NCBI RefSeq assembly: GCF_019059575.1
Contig: NW_024882934.1
Span: 101,518-165,517, forward strand
Direction: 5' to 3'
Length of the DNA: 64,000 nt
From: Amphibalanus amphitrite
Lineage: Eukaryota > Arthropoda > Thecostraca > Balanomorpha > Balanidae
Shown: one piece after another, positions 33,801 to 44,479 of the stretch
How positions within the stretch are numbered: the stretch's first letter is position 1
Layout: every line of letters begins with the position of its first letter
Notes under the pieces: generated by a model
What the model was told of the DNA's origin: nothing
What the model saw: only the letters and a program-made list of their open reading frames with translations
The model's database searches: none
Position numbers and translations under genes: made by a program

Positions 33801-36565
33801 CCGGGGAATCCAAAGGAAGGGGCCCAAATAGGGCCCCAAAGAGGCCCTTTCTAAGTATTGCCCCTAATTTCGCGACCAACCTCGGCAATATGCACATCAT
33901 TGGAAAGAGCGTAATTTCCCAAACAAAAAACCCAAGTAACATTTTTCGATGGGGCCCACCTGGGGCCCACGGGACCCAATTGAAATTTGGGGCCCAATGG
34001 GGCGGCCCCTACGATTTTCTTCAAAATTTGCACAGACACTCTCCTGGGCCCCCTCTTCAATCTGGCTGAAGAAACCTACCGGGGAATCCAAAGGCAGGGG
34101 CCCAAAGAGGGCCCCAAAGAGGCCCTTTCTAAGTATTGCCCCTAATTTCGCGACCAACCCCGGCAATATGCACATCATTGGAAAGAGCGTAATTTCCCAA
34201 ACAAAAAACCCAAGTAACATTTTTCGATGGGGCCCACCTGGGGCCCACGGGACCCAATTGAAATTTGGGGCCCAATGGGGCGGCCCCTACGATTTTCTTC
34301 AAAATTTGCACAGACACTCTCCTGGGCCCCCTCTTCAATCTGGCTGAAGAAACCTACCGGGGAATCCAAAGGAAGGGGCCTAAAGAGGCCCCAAAGAGGC
34401 CCTTTCTAAGTATTGCCCCTAATTTCGCGACCAACCCCGGCAATATGCACATCATTGGAAAGAGCGTAATTTCCCAAACAAAAAACCCAAGTAACATTTT
34501 TCGATGGGGCCCACCTGGGGCCCACGGGACCCAATTGAAATTTGGGGCCCAATGGGGCGGCCCCTACGATTTTCTTCAAAATTTGCACAGACACTCTCCT
34601 GGGTTCCCTCTTCAATCTGGCTGAAGAAACCTACCGGGGAATCCAAAGGAAGGGGCCCAAAGAGGGCCCCAAAGAGGCCCTTTCTAAGTATTGCCCCTAA
34701 TTTCGCGACCAACCCCGGCAATATGCACATCATTGGAAAGAGCGTAATTTCCCAAACAAAAAACCCAAGTAACATTTTTCGATGGGGCCCACCTGGGGCC
34801 CACGGGACCCAATTGAAATTTGGGGCCCAATGGGGCGGCCCCTACGATTTTCTTCAAAATTTGCACAGACACTCTCCTGGGCCCCCTCTTCAATCTGGCT
34901 GAAGAAACCTACCGGGGAATCCAAAGGAAGGGGCCCAAAGAGGCCCCAAAGAGGCCCTTTCTAAGTATTGCCCCTAATTTCGCGACCAACCCCGGCAATA
35001 TGCACATCATTGGAAAGAGCCTAATTTCCCAAACAAAAAACCCAAGTAACATTTTTCGATGGGGCCAACCTGGGGCCCACGGGACCCAATTGAAATTTGG
35101 GGCCCAATTGGGTGGCCCCTACGATTTTCTTCAAAATTTGCACAGACACTCTCCTGGGCCCCCTCTTCAATCTGGCTGAAGAAACCTACCGGGGAATCCA
35201 AAGAAAGGGGCCCAAAGAGGGCCCCAAAGTGGCCCTTTCTAAGTATTGCCCCTAATTTCGCGACCAACCCCGGCAATATGCAAATCATTGGAAAGAGCGT
35301 AATTTCCCAAACAAAAAAACACAAGTAACATTTTTCGATGGGGCCCACCTGGGGCCCACGGGACCCAATTGAAATTTGGGGCCCAATGGGGCGGGCCCTA
35401 CGATTTTCTTCAAAATTTGCACAGACACTCTCCTGGGCCCCCCTTCAATCTGGCTGAAGAAACCTACCGGGGAATCCAAAGGAAGGGGCCCAAAGAGGGC
35501 CCCAAAGAGGCCCTTTCTAAGTATTGCCCCTAATTTCGCGACCAACCCCGGCAATATGCACATCATTGGAAAGAGCGTAATTTCCCAAACAAAGAACCCA
35601 AGTAATATTTTTCGATGGGGCCCACCTGGGGCCCACGGGACCCAATTGAAATTTGGGGCCCAATAGGGCGGCCCCTACGATTTTCTTCAAAATTTGCACA
35701 GACACTCTCCTGGGCCCCCTCTTCAATCTGGCTGAAGAAACCTACCGGGGAATCCAAAGGAAGGGGCCCAAAGAGGGCCCCAAAGAGGCCGTTTCTAAGT
35801 ATTGCCCCTAATTTCGCGACCAACCCCGGCAATATGCACATCATTGGAAAGAGCGTAATTTCCCAAACAAAAAACCCAAGTAACATTTTTCGATGGGGCC
35901 CACCTGGGGCCCACGGGACCCAATTGAAATTTGGGGCCCAATGGGGCGGCCCCTACGATTTTCTTCAAAATTTGCACAGACACTCTCCTGGGCCCCCTCT
36001 TCAATCTGGCTGAAGAAACCTACCGGGGAATCCAAAGGAAGGGGCCCAAATAGGGCCCCAAAAAGGCCCTTTCTAAGTATTGCCCCTAATTTCGCGACCA
36101 ACCCCGGCAATATGCACATCATTGGAAAGAGCGTAATTTCCCAAACAAAAAACCCAAGTAACATTTTTCGATGGGGCCCACCTGTGGCCCACGGGACCCA
36201 ATTGAAATTTGGGGCCCAATGGGGCGGCCCCTACGATTTTCTTCAAAATTTGCACAGACACTCTCCTGGGCCCCCTCTTCAATCTGGCTGAAGAAACCTA
36301 CCGGGGAATCCAAAGGAAGGGGCCCAAAGGGGCCCCAAAGAGGCCCTTTCTAAGTACTGCCCCCTAATTTCGCGACCAACCCCGGCAATATGCACATCAT
36401 TGGAAAGAGCGTAATTTCCCAAACAAAAAACCGAAGTAACATTTTTCTATGGGGCCCACCTGGGGCCCACGGGACCCAATTGAAATTTGGGGCCCAATGG
36501 GGCGGCCCCTACGATTTTCTTCAAAATTTGCACAGACACTCTCCTGGGCCCCCTCTTCAATCTGG
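30846..36565 (+). repeat. Left arm: 278-bp tandem array, 21 units
   Basis: The block GGGGCCCACCTGGGGCCCAC starts at 30910 and recurs 21 times at 278-bp steps, with occasional 266-277-bp units. One unit (from about 31742) has lost 12 bp. Point variants are common across this arm. Each unit has about six GGGCCC hexamers. 278 is not a multiple of three, so the recurring 132-residue frames cannot be a repeat protein. Confidence 0.95.
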
Positions 36566-37088
36566 GTGCATATTGCCGGGGTTGGTCGCGAAATTAGGGC
36601 GTTAGGCGGCACGGGCGGACATCGATAGCAGCGCCTCTATCGGTCACTAGGGAAAGCTGGGCTGTAGGCGACGAAATACCGGCTGAGTTGTCACAAGTTA
36701 AATAGGTTTATAGACATTCGTCTTGTGAAAAAGTTGAACTTTTGCCTTCAATATTTCTACAGGCAATTTTAGAAGTGCCATCACATAGATTACAAAACCG
36801 TTTAAATTATTTTATTCACTTCAAGCCTTCCCTATTGTTCTTGATGATGCGGGAACTATTTCTAATTAGTGTTTCTAGCTTAGTAAAAGAACATATTGTG
36901 CAAACGATGAAAAAAGCATAAATGGAAGATTTTAAATGCAATTTTCTGTAACAAATAATGGTAAATTCTCTACACATCAAGGACAAAATGCATGCTAACT
37001 GATAATTTAAAGTTCTTGGGGCCAGTTGGTTTCTTCTTTTCTTATGTCGCCCCAATGGCCGCGAATACACTTGTGATAACGCCTATCG
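36566..37088. other. Loop of the foldback element
   Basis: At 36566 the left array switches abruptly to 33 bp in right-arm orientation (GTGCATATTGCCGGGGTTGG...), and then about 490 bp of unrelated AT-rich sequence follows to 37088. The longest frame (minus strand, 36816-37070, 84 residues) has no recognised family. It may be a captured fragment or the remains of an internal region. Confidence 0.7.
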
Positions 37089-40000
37089 GGCAATACTTAG
37101 AAAAGGCCTCTTTGGGGCCCTCTTTGGGCCCCTTCCTTTGGATTCCCCGGTAGGTTTCTTCAGCCAGATTGAAGAGGGGGCCCAGGAGAGTGTCTGTGCA
37201 AATTTTGAAGAAAATCGTAGGGGCCGCCCCATTGGGCCCCAAATTTCAATTGGGTCCCGTGGGCCCCAGGTGGGCCCCATCGAAAAATGTTACTTGGGTT
37301 TTTTGTTTGGGAAATTACGCTCTTTCCAATGATGTGCATATTGTCGGGATTGGTCGCGAAATTAGGGGCAATACTTAGAAAGGGCCTCTTTGGGGCCCTC
37401 TTTGGGCCCCTTCCTTTGGATTCCCCGGTAGGTTTCTTCAGCCAGATTGAAGAGGGGGCCCAGGAGAGTGTCTGTGCAAATTTTGAAGAAAATCGTAGGG
37501 GCCGCCCCATTGGGCCCCAAATTTCAATTGGGTCCCGTGGGCCCCAGGTGGGCCCCATCGAAAAATGTTACTTGGGTTTTTTGTTTGGGAAATTATGCTC
37601 TTTCCAATGATGTGCATATTGCCGGGGTTGGTCGCGAAATTAGGGGCAATACTTAGAAAGGGCCTCTTTGGGGCCCTGTTTGGGCCCCTTCCTTTGGATT
37701 CCCCGGTAGGTTTCTTCAGCCAGATTGAAGAGGGGGCCCAGGAGAGTGTCTGTGCAAATTTTGAAGAAAATCGTAGGGGCCGCCCCATTGGGCCCCAAAT
37801 TTCAATTGGGTCCCGTGGGCCCCAGGTGGGCCCCATCGAAAAATGTTACTTGGGTTTTTTGTTTGGGAAATTACGCTCTTTCCAATGATGTGCATATTGC
37901 CGGGGTTGGTCGCGAAATTAGGGGCAATACTTAGAAAGGGCCTCTTTGGGGCTCTCTTTGGGCCCCTTCCTTTGGATTCCCCGGTAGGTTTCTTCAGCCA
38001 GATTGAAGAGGGGGCCCAGGAGAGTGTCTGTGCAAATTTTGAAGAAAATCGTAGGGGCCGCCCCATTGGGCCCCAAATTTCAATTGGGTCCCGTGGGCCC
38101 CAGGTGGGCCCCATCGAAAAATGTTACTTGGGTTTTTTGTTTGGGAAATTACGCTCTTTCCAATGATGTGCATATTGCCGGGGTTGGTCGCGAACTTAGG
38201 GGCAATACTTAGAAAGGGCCTCTTTGGGGCCCTCTTTGGGCCCCTTCCTTTGGATTCCCCGGTAGGTTTATTCAGCCAGATTGAAGAGGGGGCCCAGGAG
38301 AGTGTCTGTGCAAATTTTGAAGAAAATCGTAGGGGCCGCCCCATTGGGCCCCAAATTTCAATTGGGTCCCGTGGGCCCCAGGTGGGCCCCATCGAAAAAT
38401 GTTACTTGGGTTTTTTTGTTTGGGAAATTACGCTCTTTCCAATGATGTGCATATTGCCGGGGTTGGTCGCGAAATTAGGGGCAATACTTAGAAAGGGACT
38501 CTTTGGGGCCCTGTTTGGGCCCCTTCCTTTGGATTCCCCGGTAGGTTTCTTCAGCCAGATTGAAGAGGGGGCCCAGGAGAGTGTCTGTGCAAATTTTGAA
38601 GAAAATCGTAGGGGCCGCCCCATTGGGCCCCAAATTTCAATTGGGTCCCGTGGGCCCCAGGTGGGCCCCATCGAAAAATGTTACTTGGGTTTTTTGTTTG
38701 GGAAATTACGCTCTTTCCAATGATGTGCATATTGCCGGGGTTGGTCGCGAAATTAGGGGCAATACTTAGAAAGGGCCTCTTTGGGGCCCTCTTTGGGCCC
38801 CTTCCTTTGGATTCCCCGGTAGGTTTCTTCAGCCAGATTGAAGAGGGGGCCCAGGAGAGTGTCTGTGCAAATTTTGAAGAAAATCGTAGGGGCCGCCCCA
38901 TTGGGCCCCAAATTTCAATTGGGTCCCGTGGGCCCCAGGTGGGCCCCATCGAAAAATGTTACTTGGGTTTTTTGTTTGGGAAATTACGCTCTTTCCAATG
39001 ATGTGCATATTGCCGGGGTTGGTCGCGAAATTAGGGGCAATACTTAGAAAGGGCCTCTTTGGGGCCCTCTTTGGGCCCCTTCCTTTGGATTCCCCGGTAG
39101 GTTTCTTCAGCCAGATTGAAGAGGGGGCCCAGGAGAGTGTCTGTGCAAATTTTGAAGAAAATCGTAGGGGCCGCCCCATTGGGCCCCAAATTTCAATTGG
39201 GTCCCGTGGGCCCCAGGTGGGCCCCATCGAAAAATGTTACTTGGGTTTTTTGTTTGGGAAATTACGCTCTTTCCAATGATGTGCATATTGCCGGGGTTGG
39301 TCGCGAAATTAGGGGCAATACTTAGAAAGGGCCTCTTTGGGGCTCTCTTTGGGCCCCTTCCTTTGGATTCCCCGGTAGGTTTCTTCAGCCAGATTGAAGA
39401 GGGGGCCCAGGAGAGTGTCTGTGCAAATTTTGAAGAAAATCGTAGGGGCCGCCCCATTGGCCCCAAATTTCAATTGGGTCCCGTGGGCCCCAGGTGGGCC
39501 CCACCGAAAAATGTTACTTGGGTTTTTTGTTTGGGAAATTACGCTCTTTCCAATGATGTGCATATTGCCGGGGTTGGTCGCGAAATTAGGGGCAATACTT
39601 AGAAAGGGCCTCTTTGGGGCCCTCTTTGGGCCCCTTCCTTTGGATTCCCCGGTAGGTTTCTTCAGCCAGATTGAAGAGGGGGCCCAGGAGAGTGTCTGTG
39701 CAAATTTTGAAGAAAATCGTAGGGGCCGCCCCATTGGGCCCCAAATTTCAATTGGGTCCCGTGGGCCCCAGGTGGGCCCCATCGAAAAATGTTACTTGGG
39801 TTTTTTGTTTGGGAAATTACGCTCTTTCCAATGATGTGCATATTGCCGGGGTTGGTCGCGAAATTAGGGGCAATACTTAGAAAGGGCCTCTTTGGGGCCC
39901 TCTTTGGGCCCCTTCCTTTGGATTCCCCGGTAGGTTTCTTCAGCCAGATTGAAGAGGGGGCCCAGGAGAGTGTCTGTGCAAATTTTGAAGAAAATCGTAG

Positions 40001-42903
40001 GGGCCGCCCCATTGGGCCCCAAATTTCAATTGGGTCCCGTGGGCCCCAGGTGGGCCCCACCGAAAAATGTTACTTGGGTTTTTTGTTTGGGAAATTACGC
40101 TCTTTCCAATGATGTGCATATTGCCGGGGTTGGTCGCGAAATTAGGGGCAATACTTAGAAAGGGCCTCTTTGGGGCCCTCTTTGGGCCCCTTCCTTTGGA
40201 TTCCCCGGTAGGTTTCTTCAGCCAGATTGAAGAGGGGGCCCAGGAGAGTGTCTGTGCAAATTTTGAAGAAAATCGTAGGGGCCGCCCCATTGGGCCCCAA
40301 ATTTCAATTGGGTCCCGTGGGCCCCAGGTGGGCCCCATCGAAAAATGTTACTTGGGTTTTTTGTTTGGGAAATTACGCTCTTTCCAATGATGTGCATATT
40401 GCCGGGGTTGGTCGCGAAATTAGGGGCAATACTTAGAAAGGGCCTCTTTGGGGCCCTCTTTGGGCCCCTTCCTTTGGATTCCCCGGTAGGTTTCTTCAGC
40501 CAGATTGAAGAGGGGGCCCAGGAGAGTGTCTGTGCAAATTTTGAAGAAAATCGTAGGGGCCGCCCCATTGGGCCCCAAATTTCAATTGGGTCCCGTGGGC
40601 CCCAGGTGGGCCCCATCGAAAAATGTTACTTGGGTTTTTTGTTTGGGAAATTACGCTCTTTCCAATGATGTGCATATTGCCGGGGTTGGTCGCGAAATTA
40701 GGGGCAATACTTAGAAAGGGCCTCTTTGGGGCCCTCTTTGGGCCCCTTCCTTTGGATTCCCCGGTAGGTTTTTTCAGCCAGATTGAAGAGGGGGCCCAGG
40801 AGAGTGTCTGTGCAAATTTTGAAGAAAATCGTAGGGGCCGCCCCATTGGGCCCCAAATTTCAATTGGGTCCCGTGGGCCCCAGGTGGGCCCCACCGAAAA
40901 ATGTTACTTGGGTTTTTTGTTTGGGAAATTACGCTCTTTCCAATGATGTGCATATTGCCGGGGTTGGTCGCGAAATTAGGGGCAATACTTAGAAAGGGCC
41001 TCTTTGGGGCCCTCTTTGGGCCCCTTCCTTTGGATTCCCCGGTAGGTTTCTTCAGCCAGATTGAAGAGGGGGCCCAGGAGAGTGTCTGTGCAAATTTTGA
41101 AGAAAATCGTAGGGCCGCCCCACTGGGCCCCAAATTTCAATTGGGTCCCGTGGGCCCCAGGTGGGCCCCATCGAAAAATGTTACTTGGGTTTTTTGTTTG
41201 GGAAATTACGCTCTTTCCAATGATGTGCATATTGCCGGGGTTGGTCGCGAAATTAGGGGCAATACTTAAAAAGGGCCTCTTTGGAGCCCTCTTTGGGCCC
41301 CTTCCTTTGGATTCCCCGGTAGGTTTCTTCAGCCAGATTGAAGAGGGGGCCCAGGAGAGTGTCTGTGCAAATTTTGAAGAAAATCGTAGGGGCCGCCCCA
41401 TTGGGCCCCAAATTTCAATTGGGTCCCGTGGGCCCCAGGTGGGCCCCACCGAAAAATGTTACTTGGGTTTTTTGTTTGGGAAATTACGCTCTTTCCAATG
41501 ATGTGCATATTGCCGGGGTTGGTCGCGAAATTAGGGGCAATACTTAGAAAGGGCCTCTTTGGGGCCCTCTTTGGGCCCCTTCCTTTGGATTCCCCGGTAG
41601 GTTTCTTCAGCCAGATTGAAGAGGGGGCCCAGGAGAGTGTCTGTGCAAATTTTGAAGAAAATCGTAGGGGCCGCCCCATTGGGCCCCAAATTTCAGTTGG
41701 GTCCCGTGGGCCCCAGGTGGGCCCCATCGAAAAATGTTACTTGGGTTTTTTGTTTGGGAAATTACGCTCTTTCCAATGATGTGCATATTGCCGGGGTTGG
41801 TCGCGAAATTAGGGGCAATACTTAGAAAGGGCCTCTTTGGGGCCCTCTTTGGGCCCCTTCCTTTGGATTCCCCGGTAGGTTTCTTCAGCCAGATTGAAGA
41901 GGGGGCCCAGGAGAGTGTCTGTGCAAATTTTGAAGAAAATCGTAGGGGCCGCCCCATTGGGCCCCAAATTTCAATTGGGTCCCGTGGGCCCCAGGTGGGC
42001 CCCATCGAAAAATATTACTTGGGTTTTTTGTTTGGGAAATTACGCTCTTTCCAATGATGTGCATATTGCCGGGGTTGGTCGCGAAATTAGGGGCAATACT
42101 TAGAAAGGGCCTCTTTGGGGCCCTCTTTGGGCCCCTTCCTTTGGATTCCCCGGTAGGTTTCTTCAGCCAGATTGAAGAGGGGGCCCAGGAGAGTGTCTGT
42201 GCAAATTTTGAAGAAAATCGTAGGGGCCGCCCCATTGGGCCCCAAATTTCAATTGGGTCCCGTGGGCCCCAGGTGGGCCCCATCGAAAAATGTTACTTGG
42301 GTTTTTTGTTTGGGAAATTACGCTCTTTCCAATGATGTGCATATTGCCGGGGTTGGTCGCGAAATTAGGGGCAATACTTAGAAAGGGCCTCTTTGGGGCC
42401 CTCTTTGGGCCCCTTCCTTTGGATTCCCCGGTAGGTTTCTTCAGCCAGATTGAAGAGGGGGCCCAGGAGAGTGTCTGTGCAAATTTTGAAGAAAATCGTA
42501 GGGGCCGCCCCATTGGGCCCCAAATTTCAATTGGGTCCCGTGGGCCCCAGGTGGGCCCCACCGAAAAATGTTACTTGGGTTTTTTGTTTGGGAAATTACG
42601 CTCTTTCCAATGATGTGCATATTGCCGGGGTTGGTCGCGAAATTAGGGGCAATACTTAGAAAGGGCCTCTTTGGGGCCCTCTTTGGGCCCCTTCCTTTGG
42701 ATTCCCCGGTAGGTTTCTTCAGCCAGATTGAAGAGGGGGCCCAAGAGAGTGTCTGTGCAAATTTTGAAGAAAATCGTAGGGGCCGCCCCATTGGGCCCCA
42801 AATTTCAATTGGGTCCCGTTGGCCCCAGGTGGGCCCCATCGAAAAATGTGACTTGGGTTTTTTGTTTGGGAAATTACGCTTTTTCCAATGATGTGCATAT
42901 TGC
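37089..42903 (-). repeat. Right arm: 278-bp tandem array, 21 units, inverted
   Basis: Same unit as the left arm on the opposite strand, again 21 copies of the GGGGCCC block. Most units here are identical or differ by one to three bases, clearly more uniform than the left arm. The known indels of the left arm do not appear at mirrored positions. Confidence 0.95.
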
Positions 42904-43319
42904 TGGATTTTGTCGATGTTATAGGCCTGAAATTGTTGAAAACGTTTATTTATGCCCCGAGGGCATACTCCCGGGCCCATATATTTGAAGCTGTTTTGTT
43001 CGGTTCAGGGGGGCGCTAGCCCCCTAAATTTGGTACCGTTGCACGTAAAATTTTGTCCTCTTTCGAATGACGTGCATTTTTAGCTGTTTTGACGGCTAGA
43101 AGTAGGGTTTTCAAAGTTCGTCGATTGTGCCCTGAGGGCATACTGTTTTTTGGGATTTGTGGCCCCCCTGATGGATTCCCCGCATTTTGGCACTAGGATT
43201 TTCGATAGAGGACACCATTCTGCACCTCTCCACCAAAATGCAGCGAAATCGTAGGGGCCGTCGATCCCTGCTGAATCCCTGCTGAACCCCTGCTGAATCC
43301 CTGCTAACTTCCGTTACAT
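42904..43319 (-). repeat. Right terminal domain of the foldback element
   Basis: Inverse of 30428-30845 with a few differences. It ends with four CCCTGCTGAA-type subterminal repeats and CTTCCGTTACAT. Confidence 0.85.
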
Positions 43320-43328
43320 TTTGAGGCG
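43320..43328. repeat. Right 9-bp target-site duplication (TTTGAGGCG)
   Basis: Exact match to 30419-30427, directly outside the terminal inverted repeat. Confidence 0.9.
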
Positions 43329-44219
43329 CGAGCTGCCAATTGCCATACACAAACAAAGATTAAAGTCAGGTCAGGTCACCAAACATCGTGGGCAACTGTG
43401 AAATTGCATAATGTGACCTGCTAATTGGTCATTTTACTCGTAAAATGAAATGCGAGACTTAATATTTTTTAGTCAAATAAAGTCACGTTCAGGTAGAGGT
43501 CATATTAATTACGCTTAGCAACTGTTTTGCATTATGCAACGAATAATGCGACATATTATCAAAAACTATCAAGCATTCATGCTAAAATACTTAAGCATGA
43601 GCACATTGCACAAGCATATAACATATTTCTCCCCAGGAATGAGTCCCTGGCCGGGGAAGCGGCGCTGCTCTCGCTGACGTATTCTGCTCAGTGCAGGAAG
43701 TTTCGGGCAGACAGACATTTTCCGCTCCCTTACACACGCTGCATTAGTATGCGGTGCGATATCGCCAGAAAAACACAGAACACACGACATGACCGCGGCG
43801 AATCCAGCGCAGCCCAAAGCCCTAATTTTGCCCGCACCTCCCATATTAGTAAAGTAATAGGTTGGTAATAAATTTTGGCGCGGTGCCAGCGATGTCTATG
43901 CGAAATGATGTGGACAGAGAATATAGCGGAAATGGGAGACGGAAATGGGAGGCTCGGCCCACAAAGGCAGGAGAGGCGGAGCTCCGCGCGGCGGCGTATG
44001 TGGCGCAGAGCGCGCCGATCGCCGTATAACGGAGAGGGTGGGTGCGCCGGGGCACCATCATGCAGCTGACAGCACAGCTCAACGATGGTTATGGAAATAT
44101 TTGTGATGCGCTCATGTGTATTTCTAGTTATTCAACAATATAATTTTGATCAATTGTCTTTTGGTTGGAAATAATAGTGGGCAAAGATAATGTCACGCAA
44201 TAGCTACTTAGCTCTTCCG
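43329..44219. other. Non-coding with GC-rich island at 43630-44080
   Basis: An AT-rich stretch with AGGTCAGGTCACC, then a CpG-dense block containing CATATTAGTAAAGTAATAGG and GAAATGATGTGG. Open frames here show no family resemblance. It resembles the other GC islands of the right half. Confidence 0.3.
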
Positions 44220-44465
44220 CTGACGTACCTACCTACCTTCAGATTTTACCTCGGGTCAACGAGTTAAAAAAGTTTAAATGCACTTCTGGTCTAAATGGTG
44301 CCAAGTTTTTCCGTTATTTTCTTATTGTAATGCCTAACATTTGATTAAGACATCAATTTTGCCGGCATTATGCTTCGGTCGTCAAAACGTCTTATATTTT
44401 GACCTGGCAAAACGTCAATGCTTCAGTCGTCAAAACACCTTGTAATATGACCTCGAAATGTCAAC
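44220..44465. repeat. Diverged fragment of TTAA element D
   Basis: Segments such as TTTTGCCGGCATTATGCTTC and CAGATTTTACCTCGGGTCAA parallel TTTTGCCAGCATCGTGTTCC and CAGATTTGACCTCAGGTCAA of the element at 47961-49094 in the same order. It is an old partial copy, lying just before the truncated LINE. Confidence 0.5.
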
Positions 44466-44479
44466 TTCATTTCATTTCG

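Larger units (their letters stand above)
30428..43319. mobile_element. Giant foldback (FB-type, MULE-like) DNA transposon, 12.9 kb
   Basis: The whole interval is one inverted repeat. The terminal inverted sequence ATGTAACGGAAGTTAGC begins both ends and the 9-bp duplication TTTGAGGCG flanks it. Each arm is a 417-bp terminal domain, then 21 tandem units of about 278 bp, with the arms in opposite orientation around a loop of about 490 bp (36599-37088). Long inverted repeats built from tandem units and 9-bp duplications are the features of Drosophila FB elements, which are assigned to the Mutator (MULE) superfamily. No transposase is present, so movement would need a helper. Intact ends and duplications indicate a fairly recent insertion. 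Confidence 0.9.

Noticed and set aside
30846-42903. Dozens of recurring 60-200-residue open frames (MGPTWGPRDPIEIWG..., MLLGFFVWEITLFPM...)
   Set aside because: They arise from the 278-bp non-coding repeat. Its length is not a multiple of three, frames on both strands are open alike, and no family is recognised.
30846-42903. Regularly spaced direct repeats as a CRISPR-like array
   Set aside because: Units are contiguous 278-bp repeats without unique spacers, inside a foldback transposon of a eukaryote.
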